Position numbers and translations under genes: made by a program | Part shown: one piece after another, positions 44,867 through 53,162 of the stretch | Layout: every line of letters begins with the position of its first letter | Numbering within the stretch: position 1 is the stretch's first letter | Origin: an uncultured Bacteroidales bacterium | GTDB taxonomy: Bacteria; Bacteroidota; Bacteroidia; Bacteroidales; F082 | Assembly (NCBI GenBank): GCA_900318265.1 | Contig: ONKA01000003.1 | Span: 62,001-126,000 of the forward strand | Direction of reading: 5' to 3' | DNA: 64,000 nucleotides | Notes under the pieces: model-generated | Seen by the model: only the letters and a program-made list of their open reading frames with translations | The model's database searches: none | Told to the model about the DNA's origin: nothing

Positions 44867-45016
44867 TTATGCAAATGCTGTGGCCCATTCATTTAAAAGG
44901 ATTGTCCAATCGAGCTCTGTCTTATCGTAGTTAAGCTCTGAATGAATTTCTTCCGAAGTCTGGCTTAGCCTTTTGTCTTCGGCAATTTCTAAGTAGTAAT
45001 CGTTTGTCGGTGTCAT
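44867..45016 (-). CDS. Small acidic protein, first gene of the minus operon
   Basis: 49 residues from the ATG at 45016 (70 residues if the ATG at 45079 is used). The sequence is acidic and helical (YYLEIAEDKRLSQTSEEIHSEL) and ends in LNEWATAFA. A weak promoter-like CTTTG (minus, about 45061-45065) would lie downstream of the longer start and favours the shorter one. No family; it may be spurious, but the codon frame is continuous and the next gene begins 38 bases later. Confidence 0.35.
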   Translation of the reverse strand: MTPTNDYYLEIAEDKRLSQTSEEIHSELNYDKTELDWTILLNEWATAFA

Positions 45017-45212
45017 ATGCTGTGTTGTTTTGATGTTAGTTGTCGTGTATTCTGGGCACAAAGTTTTTGAAAAATTCAAGTTTTATAGTGAGAGTAGATT
45101 TAGAGTAATCCATACCACCTCTCTTATGCTGAAAACACAGCTAAAGTAGTTTAACCTCATGAGGAAGGGATATCTGAATGATAGAGTAATAGTTGATAAT
45201 GATTTTTTTCCG

Positions 45213-45220
45213 TATCTTTG
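45213..45220 (+). promoter_or_regulatory. -7 promoter box of proS
   Basis: TATCTTTG followed by CAGCC, with a TTG at 45193-45195 (17-base gap). The transcript would have a leader of about 120 bases carrying the inverted repeats at 45251-45291. Confidence 0.6.
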
Positions 45221-45250
45221 CAGCCGTTTTAAAAGACGCGCGACTTCGAG

Positions 45251-45291
45251 ACGCGAGACTCGAGACGATAAAAAGTCCCGTAGTCTCGCGT
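45251..45291. repeat. Inverted repeat in the proS leader
   Basis: ACGCGAGACT (45251-45260) and AGTCTCGCGT (45282-45291) are perfect 10-base arms. Around them are further short repeats of CGAGAC and CCGTAGTC/CCGTGTC, so alternative hairpins are possible in the transcript leader. Confidence 0.6.
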
Positions 45292-45345
45292 TCCGTAGTC
45301 CCGTGTCAAACAATCGGTTAAACATTTTAATTACGTAATACTGAA

Positions 45346-47073
45346 ATGAAAGTTGCAACATTATTAGGCGAACGTTTCAAGAAGGCACCGGCCGACTGCG
45401 TTTTCGACAGTCAGGCGCTGATGGTGCGTGGTGGATATATCAAGTCGGTGGGAACAGGTTTGTTTTCCTTCTTCATGCCGGCCAAGCGCATCGCGAAGAA
45501 GATCGAGAATATCATCCGTGAGGAGATGGATCGCATCGACGGCCAGGAAGTGATGTTCCCCGTCGTCATGCCAGGCACGCTGTGGCAGGAGTCGGGGCGT
45601 TACAATAGCATCGGCTCGGAGTTGCTCCGCTTCAAGGACCGCAACGGCATCGACATGGTGCTGGGTATGACCCACGAAGAAGCCGCTGTACAATTGGCTC
45701 GCGATGCCGCGAAGAGTTACACGCAGTACCCCTTCATGATCTATCAGATCCAGACTAAGTTCCGTGACGAACCCCGTTCGCGCGGTGGCCTCATCCGCAC
45801 CCGTGAGTTCACGATGAAGGACGCCTATAGCTTCCACACCTCGCAAGAGGACTTGGAGCAATACTACGCCAAGGCATACCATGCCTATGACCGCATCTTC
45901 GCCCGTGCTGGCGTGCCGCAGGTCGTGGCTGTCAAGTCCGACTCGGGCATGATGGGTGGCCGCATCTCTCATGAGTTCATGCTGCTCACTGACATTGGCG
46001 AGGACACCATCGTCATCTGCCCCGAGTGCGGTTACCGCTCCAACAGCGAAGCCGCCGACTGCATCGTCCACAACGAGGAATACCCCATCGAGCCTTTGGA
46101 GGAGGTCTACACCCCCGAACAGAAGACCATCGAGGATGTGTGCAACTACCTGCACAAGTCGCCTCTGCAGTCGTGCAAAGCCGTGCTCTATCAGCGCAAC
46201 ATGGATGACTCGTTGGTCATCGTCTTCTTGCGTGGTGACCTCGAGGTGAACGAAACCAAGCTGCGCAACCTGCTTTGCGCCGAGGTGCATGCTGCTACCG
46301 TCACTCCCGAGATGGGTATTTGCCCTGGCTTCATTGGGCCCAAGGGCTTGCCGGAAGGCATCACCGTGGTCTACGACGAGTCGCTGAAGACCTTGAACAG
46401 CTTCGTGGCGGGTGCCAACAAGGAGAACTACCACTACAAGGGCATGAACATGGCCCGCGACCTCGGCGAGGTGAAGTACGACAGCGTGGCCAAGGCCACC
46501 GCTGGCGGCATCTGCCCCGTGTGCGGCAAGCACAGCATCACCATCAGCCGCGGCATCGAGGTGGGTAACATCTTCCAACTCGGCACCAAGTACACCGAGT
46601 CAATGAACATGCAGTACCTCGACAGCGACAACACGCTGAAATACCCCATCATGGGCTGCTACGGCATCGGCGTGGGTCGTCTGATCGCTTCGGTCTGCGA
46701 GGTGAGTCACGACGACTACGGTCCCATTTGGCCCATCACCATCGCCCCTTGGCAGGTGCAGATTTGTGCCCTGCGCATCGCCGACGAGAACGTGCGCCGC
46801 GTGGCCGACAAGCTCTACGAAGACCTGAAGAAGGCGGGCGTGGAGGTCATCTACGACGACCGCAACATCAGCGCGGGCGTGATGTTCTCCGATGCCGACC
46901 TGCTCGGCGTGCCGTTGCGCATCGTGGTCAGCCCGAAGACGCTGGAACGCAACGCCATCGAGTTTGCCAGCCGCGACAAGAGCTTCAAGACCGACCTCAA
47001 TCCTGACAATGTCGTAAATGAGGTAAAGGCCAAGATTGCTGAAATGATAGCGGCGTTGACGCCTGAAGATTAA
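45346..47073 (+). CDS. proS: Prolyl-tRNA synthetase, bacterial (type 1) form
   Basis: 575 residues. Class II motif 2 is in QTKFRDEPRSRGGLIRTREF (about 137-156) and motif 3 in GCYGIGVGRLIAS (about 438-450). The first 60 residues carry the tRNA-Pro-class RGGYIKSVGTG start. About residues 225-400 are the YbaK-like editing insertion (CPECGYRSNSEAADC zinc-like start, HEEYP). This is the bacterial layout, whereas Bacteroidota more often carry the shorter archaeal/eukaryotic-type enzyme without this insertion. It charges tRNA-Pro with proline and edits mischarged alanine. Confidence 0.95.
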   Translation: MKVATLLGERFKKAPADCVFDSQALMVRGGYIKSVGTGLFSFFMPAKRIAKKIENIIREEMDRIDGQEVMFPVVMPGTLWQESGRYNSIGSELLRFKDRNGIDMVLGMTHEEAAVQLARDAAKSYTQYPFMIYQIQTKFRDEPRSRGGLIRTREFTMKDAYSFHTSQEDLEQYYAKAYHAYDRIFARAGVPQVVAVKSDSGMMGGRISHEFMLLTDIGEDTIVICPECGYRSNSEAADCIVHNEEYPIEPLEEVYTPEQKTIEDVCNYLHKSPLQSCKAVLYQRNMDDSLVIVFLRGDLEVNETKLRNLLCAEVHAATVTPEMGICPGFIGPKGLPEGITVVYDESLKTLNSFVAGANKENYHYKGMNMARDLGEVKYDSVAKATAGGICPVCGKHSITISRGIEVGNIFQLGTKYTESMNMQYLDSDNTLKYPIMGCYGIGVGRLIASVCEVSHDDYGPIWPITIAPWQVQICALRIADENVRRVADKLYEDLKKAGVEVIYDDRNISAGVMFSDADLLGVPLRIVVSPKTLERNAIEFASRDKSFKTDLNPDNVVNEVKAKIAEMIAALTPED

Positions 47074-47085
47074 TGACAAACCTTT

Positions 47086-47113
47086 GTAGAGACGTGCCAC
47101 GGCGCGTCTCTAC
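47086..47113. repeat. 28-bp palindrome, family copy A
   Basis: Arms GTAGAGACG and CGTCTCTAC around TGCC-AC-GGCG. It lies 12 bases after proS and is followed by ATTTTTAAAA, so it could serve as terminator. See the other copies at 47843, 53991, 58221 and 58293. Confidence 0.8.
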
Positions 47114-47133
47114 ATTTTTAAAACAAAACCGAC

Positions 47134-47835
47134 ATGAAAAAAACAATCATCCCCATCTTATCTCTTCTGGTATTGACCTTGTTTTCGTGCGAAGGAAACC
47201 AGACACAAAATCAGAACAAAGAAAACACTACGCCTGCTGATACCACTGCCGTTGAAACAACAGCAGAACCTGCCGCGGCGGTAGTTGAAGAAGTCAATGA
47301 AAATGTCGCGGAAGAACTATTCAAAAAACAATATCCTGAATACAAGGATGTGTACTACCGCGATTCATTTTTTGCCTCTTGCGGCGATGAGCCTGAAGAT
47401 TGTGAAGGCTGCTACTCTGGCGAGGAATTGGCCTGCTATCCATTGAAAGACGGCGGCTATCTTGTAGCTTTCACACACGTATTCGGTGGTCCTGGCTGTT
47501 CTGGGGAGTATGATTATTGGACGCAAATATACAAAGACGGTGTTTTGACCGATGTAAAAGATGTTTTGCCTATTCCTGAATTGGACGATTTGCTCAACCC
47601 GAGTAAAACCGAAAACTACAAAAACGACATTGCCGAGTTCAGAGCCATGTTTGAAAAATCCCCGATGGGTTTTATTTATTACGAGTTTCAACCACCGATG
47701 TCACTTAGTGTACGACTTTACCCATGGGACTGCGAAGAAGCGTATTACAACATGGACAAAGTCATGCTTAGCCCCAACAATGATGACAAGGTGCCGGAAT
47801 ATAGTTGGGATGGCGTGAAATTCGTCAAACAATAG
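47134..47835 (+). CDS. Lipoprotein of unknown function
   Basis: 233 residues. The signal IIPILSLLVLTLFSC is a lipobox; a long Gln/Asn/Thr/Ala/Glu-rich spacer (about 20-70) follows. The globular part contains several Cys (ASCGDEPEDCEGCYSGEELAC) and aromatic residues, and is acidic. No family recognised. It is placed between two palindromic repeats and stands alone. Confidence 0.55.
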   Translation: MKKTIIPILSLLVLTLFSCEGNQTQNQNKENTTPADTTAVETTAEPAAAVVEEVNENVAEELFKKQYPEYKDVYYRDSFFASCGDEPEDCEGCYSGEELACYPLKDGGYLVAFTHVFGGPGCSGEYDYWTQIYKDGVLTDVKDVLPIPELDDLLNPSKTENYKNDIAEFRAMFEKSPMGFIYYEFQPPMSLSVRLYPWDCEEAYYNMDKVMLSPNNDDKVPEYSWDGVKFVKQ

Positions 47836-47842
47836 AAAACAA

Positions 47843-47870
47843 GTAGAGACGGCGTGCACACCATCTCTAC
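47843..47870. repeat. 28-bp palindrome, family copy B
   Basis: Arms GTAGAGACGG and CCATCTCTAC around CGTGCACA. It lies seven bases after the lipoprotein stop. Confidence 0.8.
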
Positions 47871-47887
47871 CTTCAGAGAACAAAAAA

Positions 47888-47914
47888 AACTCCGGCAAAC
47901 GCCGGAGTTTTTTC
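47888..47914. terminator. Bidirectional terminator between the lipoprotein gene and nrdG
   Basis: AACTCCGGC and GCCGGAGTT pair around an AAAC loop, with a T run after (plus) and an A run before it. It can stop transcripts from both converging genes; the nrdG stop codon abuts it. Confidence 0.85.
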
Positions 47915-48407
47915 ATGGCTCGTTTTCAACAACTTCCACCTTCTTGTTCCTTCGGAACCACTCCGTGATGTCCTTCACACGGCCGTCGGCCAGGCGTTTC
48001 ATCATGCGTTGGTTGGTGGTCGCGCTGTCCAAGGGACCTAGCTCGGACATATAACGTCCCACTTTAATGTAGTCGAAATGGTCGGTCGAAACGTTCTGCG
48101 GCAACTCATTTTTGCCTGAATACCAGGCCACCTTGACGCCATAGTCCTTTTTCACCTGATTGGCCAATTGTGCGACCGACTCAGGTTCGTTGTCACCGCC
48201 CATGAAACACACACAAGTGATGCCCGTCTTGTATTGATCCACAAGACGATACAACTCATTGGTGTCCAATTGTTTGCCGCTGTTTTCCCACAAATATTTG
48301 CTGTGGCAACCAGGACATTGGTTGGGACAGTTCGTGATATTAATAGCAAGCGTAACCTCTTCCGGAACTTCCTGGAAGACGATATCGAAATTAGCGTACT
48401 TTAACAT
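47913..48407 (-). CDS. nrdG: Anaerobic ribonucleotide reductase activating protein
   Basis: 164 residues from the ATG at 48407, which overlaps the nrdD stop by seven bases. The longer frame that reaches into nrdD gives low-complexity Arg/Pro-rich sequence and is rejected. Radical SAM motif CPNQCPGCHS (about 27-36) binds the [4Fe-4S]; CVCFMGGDNEP is the GGE-like loop. It makes the glycyl radical on NrdD under anaerobic conditions. Co-regulated with nrdD by the riboswitch at 50620. Confidence 0.92.
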   Translation of the reverse strand: MLKYANFDIVFQEVPEEVTLAINITNCPNQCPGCHSKYLWENSGKQLDTNELYRLVDQYKTGITCVCFMGGDNEPESVAQLANQVKKDYGVKVAWYSGKNELPQNVSTDHFDYIKVGRYMSELGPLDSATTNQRMMKRLADGRVKDITEWFRRNKKVEVVENEP

Positions 48408-50512
48408 CTGTCCATCTCCATTTTTCCATAGTAACGGCGGCCTGCTTCTTCTTGGCGCGGCTCGCTGAAATTGCTGACGCGCTTCAGGTAACCGATGATG
48501 CGGGTCAGGTAGTCGATGTTGTGGCTGTGGCACTCGGGGCATTCCTTGAGGTAACGCTTGTCGATGTGGCCGCAGTCGTTGCAAATCGTGTTCGGGATGT
48601 TGAAGGTGAAGTAGTTGCAGCCTTCGCGGGCAGCCACGCGCAGCAGCTGGCGGTACTGCTCCTTGGTGAGGTGTTCCTCCAGGTTGCAGTGCAGTGCCGA
48701 GCCACCGGTGAGGTGCTTGATGTACTTCTCGCCGTGGAGACGGAACTTGTCCAACACGTTGGTGTTGGGGTCTTCCACGATGTAGAAATAGCTGTTGTAG
48801 CAGTCGCGGTGCACCTCGTAGCCGTCCTCCTTGTCCCACTTGGCGTGCTTCACACCCACATTCTCGGCAGGGATCATCTCGCAGTTGAACATCAGGCCGT
48901 CCTGCTTCGAGTAGTACTTTTTGTTGTAACGCTCGATGAGGCCCAACACATCCTGCACGAACTTCTCGTAGTCCGGGTTGTCCGAAATCTTGATCTTCAG
49001 GAACTCGGCGGCTTCCACGAGGCCGTTCACGCCGATGGTGAGGTATTGGCGACCCAGGTTGATGTAGCCGGCATCGAACAGCGGCAACATACCTTTGCTT
49101 TGCAGGTCCTTCAGGTTCTCGTTGTAGCAGATCTGCACTTTGTGGCAGAGGTCGACAATCTCCTCAAGGAAGGTGAGGTAGTGCATGTTGTTGCGTGCGG
49201 CATACTGGATGCAGCGGTTGAGGTTGATGGTCAGCACGCTCTTTGAGCCTGTGGACACGCCACCGGCGCCGAGGGTGTAACTGAAGCCATTGTCTTGGAT
49301 CTCGTTGCGCAGGCGGCAGCACGACGACAGCGAGTCGGCGTTGTCGCTGAGGTAGGTGAAGAAGGAGTGTCCTTCGGCGTACATCTCGGCGGTAAAGTCG
49401 CCCCATTCCTGGTCGATGACGTCGCCATCTTTCGAGAGCAACGCCATCGTCTCCACCGGGAAGGTGAGCACGCTTCTCAAACGCTCGGCGTTAAACCACT
49501 TCATGAAACGTTTCTGGAGCCAGCTCAACGATTCCCAATCGGGCTGTGAGCCATCGGGGAAGTAGAAGTTGCCAAACAACGACTCGAAATAATACTTGTC
49601 GTAGTAGGCGATGTTCCAGAACACCGACTGGTAATTCCTTGCACCTGCAGGTTGGTTCAAGGAATACACGATTTGCTGGAAGCAGTCGGTGATGACCTTG
49701 TCAATGGTGCGCGGTTTGAGCGAATGGTCGACGATTTCGTCGGCACGCTTGTAGTAGTCCTTGCCGTAGTCGAGGCCGATGAAGTAGTTCATGTACATCA
49801 GGAACTCCGGCGTGGCGCAGGCACCCGACAGTTGCGAGGAGACCATGAACACCATATTAATAAAGCCACCGCAGAACGAGCGCAGCTTGGTGGGGGCGGT
49901 GCTGTTGCCGCCGATCGAAGCCGTGCCTTCGTTGAGCCAGGGATACATGGTGATGGAGGCGCAGTAGTTGGCCAGACTGGTCTCGTCGTTTTTGTAGATG
50001 AAGTGGTTGTTGAGCAAGTAGAGGTAACGGTCAGCAAGTTCCTTGCCGTATACCGACTTGATGCGGTCCGTCAGCAGGCGGCGGTTGATGCGGATGAAGC
50101 TCGACTTGGGCAGCTCGCCGATGAGCGTGGCGATGTTTTTCTTCTCCACGTTGGCGTTGGCGTCGTACTTCGAGCCTGTGGCGGCGTTCGAAGCATTGCA
50201 GTAGTTGCTCAAGAAGTCGATCTTCTCGCGAATCTCACGGTCTTCGGTGTGCTTTTGGCGGTACAGGATGTAGTTTTTGGCCACAGTGTAGTACTGTTCC
50301 GCCATCAAGGCAGTCTCCACCTGGTTTTGGATTTCCTCCACGGTGATGCCGTTGGTCACACGGACACGACTCAGGATGCCGTTGAGGTCCTCGTCGGTGG
50401 CATAAAAGCCGGATGCGAGAAAGGCTTTACTGATGGCTACTTTGATCTTGTCGAGGGAGAAGGCTTCCTGCTTGCCGTCCCTTTTGGTAATGTACAATCC
50501 TCCGTTGCTCAT
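48401..50512 (-). CDS. nrdD: Anaerobic ribonucleoside-triphosphate reductase (class III)
   Basis: 703 residues. An N-terminal ATP cone (LYITKRDGKQEAFSLDKIKVAI, allosteric site) precedes the glycyl-radical barrel. The C-terminus has the Cys4 zinc site CNDCGH ... CPECHSH and the radical-bearing glycine in TRIIGYLKR (about 671-679). It reduces NTPs to dNTPs without oxygen, using formate as reductant in the known enzymes. The gene is preceded by a cobalamin riboswitch, so expression should fall when B12 is available. Confidence 0.95.
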   Translation of the reverse strand: MSNGGLYITKRDGKQEAFSLDKIKVAISKAFLASGFYATDEDLNGILSRVRVTNGITVEEIQNQVETALMAEQYYTVAKNYILYRQKHTEDREIREKIDFLSNYCNASNAATGSKYDANANVEKKNIATLIGELPKSSFIRINRRLLTDRIKSVYGKELADRYLYLLNNHFIYKNDETSLANYCASITMYPWLNEGTASIGGNSTAPTKLRSFCGGFINMVFMVSSQLSGACATPEFLMYMNYFIGLDYGKDYYKRADEIVDHSLKPRTIDKVITDCFQQIVYSLNQPAGARNYQSVFWNIAYYDKYYFESLFGNFYFPDGSQPDWESLSWLQKRFMKWFNAERLRSVLTFPVETMALLSKDGDVIDQEWGDFTAEMYAEGHSFFTYLSDNADSLSSCCRLRNEIQDNGFSYTLGAGGVSTGSKSVLTINLNRCIQYAARNNMHYLTFLEEIVDLCHKVQICYNENLKDLQSKGMLPLFDAGYINLGRQYLTIGVNGLVEAAEFLKIKISDNPDYEKFVQDVLGLIERYNKKYYSKQDGLMFNCEMIPAENVGVKHAKWDKEDGYEVHRDCYNSYFYIVEDPNTNVLDKFRLHGEKYIKHLTGGSALHCNLEEHLTKEQYRQLLRVAAREGCNYFTFNIPNTICNDCGHIDKRYLKECPECHSHNIDYLTRIIGYLKRVSNFSEPRQEEAGRRYYGKMEMDRC

Positions 50513-50619
50513 ATAATGTGCTCGTTTTCAATTTATTGCGTCGTAAAACGCAGAATATGACTCGTTTTCGTATTATCCGCACACTTCCCTTACTTCCCGA
50601 GGGCCATAGTGCTCATCAT

Positions 50620-50785
50620 TCACAAGGCAGGTCTTCTGACTCGCTCCCGCTCAAACTGCCTTCCCGTCGAGGTCATCCCACGACAGTGGCGGGGGTTGTT
50701 CGGCGTTATCTGAAGCTCACAGCTACGGGTATAGTCCCTGATTTTCACGGGGTTCCCTATTAATCTCCTCCGAAGAACCTTGTTT
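50620..50785 (-). ncRNA. Cobalamin riboswitch upstream of nrdDG
   Basis: Read on the minus strand, the region shows in order GGGAACCCCGTGAAAATCAG, GGGACTATACCCGTAGCTGT, the conserved GCCACTG core, GGGAAGGC, and the closing GTCAGAAGACCTGCC. These are the landmark segments of the adenosylcobalamin (B12-box) riboswitch, in the right spacing. It lies between the promoter at 50788 and the nrdD start, 107 bases upstream of the latter. Confidence 0.9.
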
Positions 50786-50787
50786 TG

Positions 50788-50795
50788 CAAAGGTA
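50788..50795 (-). promoter_or_regulatory. -7 promoter box of the riboswitch-nrdDG transcript
   Basis: The minus strand reads TACCTTTG, an exact consensus, a few bases before the riboswitch begins. Confidence 0.65.
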
Positions 50796-50878
50796 GAGTA
50801 TTTTGATATTTCCCTACAAATAAAATCTTGATTATTTTTTCAACAAAATTATCAACAGGGTTAATTGTGTGATTTCAT

Positions 50879-50886
50879 TATCTTTG
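50879..50886 (+). promoter_or_regulatory. -7 promoter box of rnr
   Basis: TATCTTTG followed by CAGC, 31 bases before the rnr ATG and divergent from the nrdDG promoter. Confidence 0.6.
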
Positions 50887-50917
50887 CAGCGAAAATTTAA
50901 AATGAATCGAAATTAAT

Positions 50918-53125
50918 ATGGCAAAAAAGAAAAAAATCGAAAATAAACTCAGCACTTTCACAAGTGTGATTTTGGGCATTTTTGCCGACCAGCCTTTCCG
51001 CCCGAAGAACTACAAACAAGTCTGCAAGATTATGGGTATCAAGGACCAAGCAGGTAAGGATGTGGTCTATAATTTACTTATTGATCTAAAAGACAAAGGC
51101 TTGCTGCAAGAGGTGCGTCCCTACAGCTATGTGATGGGTCCACAGGGCATGGCGCAGTTCGGGCCTAAGACGAAATATGTGGAGGGTACGGTGGAGATGA
51201 AGTCGACGGGCAAGGCCTACGTGGTGCGCGACGACGGCGAAGGCGAGGACATTTTCATCGCCGCCCAGGACACCTACAAGGCCCTGCATGGCGATCGCGT
51301 GCGCGTGGCCATGTTCCCCAAACGTAACAACAGCAAACCCGAAGGCGAGATTGTGGAGGTGCTCGAACGCAAGCATACCGAGTTTGTAGGTGTGCTGAGC
51401 ATCACACACGGCTATGTCTTTGTCCGCCCCGATGTGGACTGGATGCCTGTGGATATCTTCATCCCGCGTGGCGACCTCAACGGTGCCAAAGACGGGCAGA
51501 AGGTCATCGTCCACCTCACCGACTGGCCCGACGGTTCAGGCAACCCCTTCGGCGAGATTGTCCGCGTGCTCGGTAAGCCTGGCGAGAACGACGTGGAGAT
51601 GGAGTCCATCTTGGCGGCACACGACTATCCCATCGAGTTTCCGGAAGACGTGGAGCGTGAAGCCGCACAGATTCCTGTCAAGATCAGCGCAGCCGAGATC
51701 AAGAAACGCCGCGACTTCCGCAAGACCTTCACTATCACCATCGACCCAGCCGACGCCAAGGACTTCGACGATGCCATCAGTCTGCAGAAGATGAAAAACG
51801 GCCATTGGGAGGTGGGTGTCCACATCGCCGACGTGTCGCACTACGTGCGGAAAGGCTCAGCCATCGACCGCGAGGCTTTGGACCGTGGCACGAGCGTCTA
51901 CCTCGTCGATCGCACCATCCCCATGCTGCCCGAGAAGCTCTGCAACAACGTCTGTTCGCTACGTCCCGACGAGGAGAAGCTGACTTTCAGCGTGGTCTTC
52001 GAGATGGACGACGATGCCAAGATTTACGACAAATGGATTGGCAAAACCATCATCAAGTCGTGCCGCCGCTATACCTACGAGGAGGTGCAGACCATGATCG
52101 AAGGCGGAGAAGGTGATTACAAGAACGAGATTTTGACTTTCAATAGTTTAGCAACCAAGCTGCGCGAGAAACGCATGGAGGCGGGCAGCATCAACTTCCA
52201 TTCGGAAGAGGTGCGTTTCATTCTCGATGAGAACAAGAAACCCATCGACACCTACGTGCGCGTGCAGAACGAGTCGCACGAATTAATTGAAGATTTCATG
52301 TTGCTGGCCAACCGCACCGTGGCCGAGACCTTCGGCAAGCCGGAGAGCCAATGGCACAACAACACCTTCGTATATCGTGTTCACGACGAGCCTAATCCCG
52401 AGAAACTCAACAAGTTCATGCTGCTCATCTCACGCTTGGGCTATTCGATGAACCTCAGCAACCGCACGACCTTGGTGAATTCTTACAACAAACTCTTCGA
52501 GGACGTGGAAGGCAAGGGCGAGAAGAACCTTATCCAGACGGTAGCCCTGCGCACCATGGCCAAGGCCGTCTACAGCACCGAGAATATCGGCCACTATGGC
52601 TTGGCCTTCGACTACTACACCCACTTCACCTCGCCCATCCGTCGTTATCCCGACCTGATGGTGCACCGATTAATAGAAAGGTATCTCATTGAGGGTCAAG
52701 GTTCGGTCAACAAGAAGGAATACGAAGAGATGTGTGAACACGCCAGCGAGATGGAGAAACAGGCCGAGGAAATGGAGCGTCAGAGTATCAAATACAAACA
52801 AGCTGAATACTTGCAAGATAAGATTGGACAAGTGTTTGAAGGATTGGTTTCAGGCGTCAGCAAGTGGGGCCTTTTCGTGGAACTGAAAGGCAACAAATGT
52901 GAGGGTCTGGTGCGCTATGAGGACCTCCCTGGCGACTATTATTACCTCGACGACGACAACTTCCGCGTCATCGGACAAGACACGGGGCGCGTCATCCAAC
53001 TGGGTGACGAAGTACGCATCCGCGTGAAGGCCGTCGACCTCTTCAAGCACAAAATGGACTTCGAGATGCTGGCTGATACGCTGCCTCCTGCGAGGAAGTC
53101 GAAGCAGAAAAGACGCTTATATTGA
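50918..53125 (+). CDS. rnr: Ribonuclease R
   Basis: 735 residues. A helical winged N-terminus (about 1-80) is followed by cold-shock-type OB domains. The RNB catalytic domain has DPADAKDFDDAISL (about 276-289, metal-binding Asp residues) and FTSPIRRYPDLMVHR (about 568-582). The C-terminal S1 domain begins with GQVFEGLVSGVSKWGLFVEL. A Lys/Arg tail (RKSKQKRR) is usual for RNase R. It degrades structured RNA 3' to 5' and takes part in rRNA and mRNA turnover. Single gene with its own promoter. Confidence 0.95.
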   Translation: MAKKKKIENKLSTFTSVILGIFADQPFRPKNYKQVCKIMGIKDQAGKDVVYNLLIDLKDKGLLQEVRPYSYVMGPQGMAQFGPKTKYVEGTVEMKSTGKAYVVRDDGEGEDIFIAAQDTYKALHGDRVRVAMFPKRNNSKPEGEIVEVLERKHTEFVGVLSITHGYVFVRPDVDWMPVDIFIPRGDLNGAKDGQKVIVHLTDWPDGSGNPFGEIVRVLGKPGENDVEMESILAAHDYPIEFPEDVEREAAQIPVKISAAEIKKRRDFRKTFTITIDPADAKDFDDAISLQKMKNGHWEVGVHIADVSHYVRKGSAIDREALDRGTSVYLVDRTIPMLPEKLCNNVCSLRPDEEKLTFSVVFEMDDDAKIYDKWIGKTIIKSCRRYTYEEVQTMIEGGEGDYKNEILTFNSLATKLREKRMEAGSINFHSEEVRFILDENKKPIDTYVRVQNESHELIEDFMLLANRTVAETFGKPESQWHNNTFVYRVHDEPNPEKLNKFMLLISRLGYSMNLSNRTTLVNSYNKLFEDVEGKGEKNLIQTVALRTMAKAVYSTENIGHYGLAFDYYTHFTSPIRRYPDLMVHRLIERYLIEGQGSVNKKEYEEMCEHASEMEKQAEEMERQSIKYKQAEYLQDKIGQVFEGLVSGVSKWGLFVELKGNKCEGLVRYEDLPGDYYYLDDDNFRVIGQDTGRVIQLGDEVRIRVKAVDLFKHKMDFEMLADTLPPARKSKQKRRLY

Positions 53126-53135
53126 GAAAATTATG

Positions 53136-53143
53136 TACTTTTG
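53136..53143 (+). promoter_or_regulatory. -7 promoter box of the BACON-like lipoprotein gene
   Basis: TACTTTTG followed by CAC, 20 bases before the ATG at 53163. It overlaps an in-frame upstream ATG (53133), which is therefore not the start. Confidence 0.6.
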
Positions 53144-53162
53144 CACTTTAAATCTAACCAAA

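Noticed and set aside
45364-46578. 404-residue minus-strand ORF opposite proS
   Set aside because: Antisense shadow of a GC-rich conserved gene; His/Asp/Val-rich without any domain.
48408-48839. N-terminal extension of nrdG into nrdD
   Set aside because: The extra residues are Arg/Pro/Gln-rich frame-shifted nrdD sequence; the ATG at 48407 gives the exact family length.
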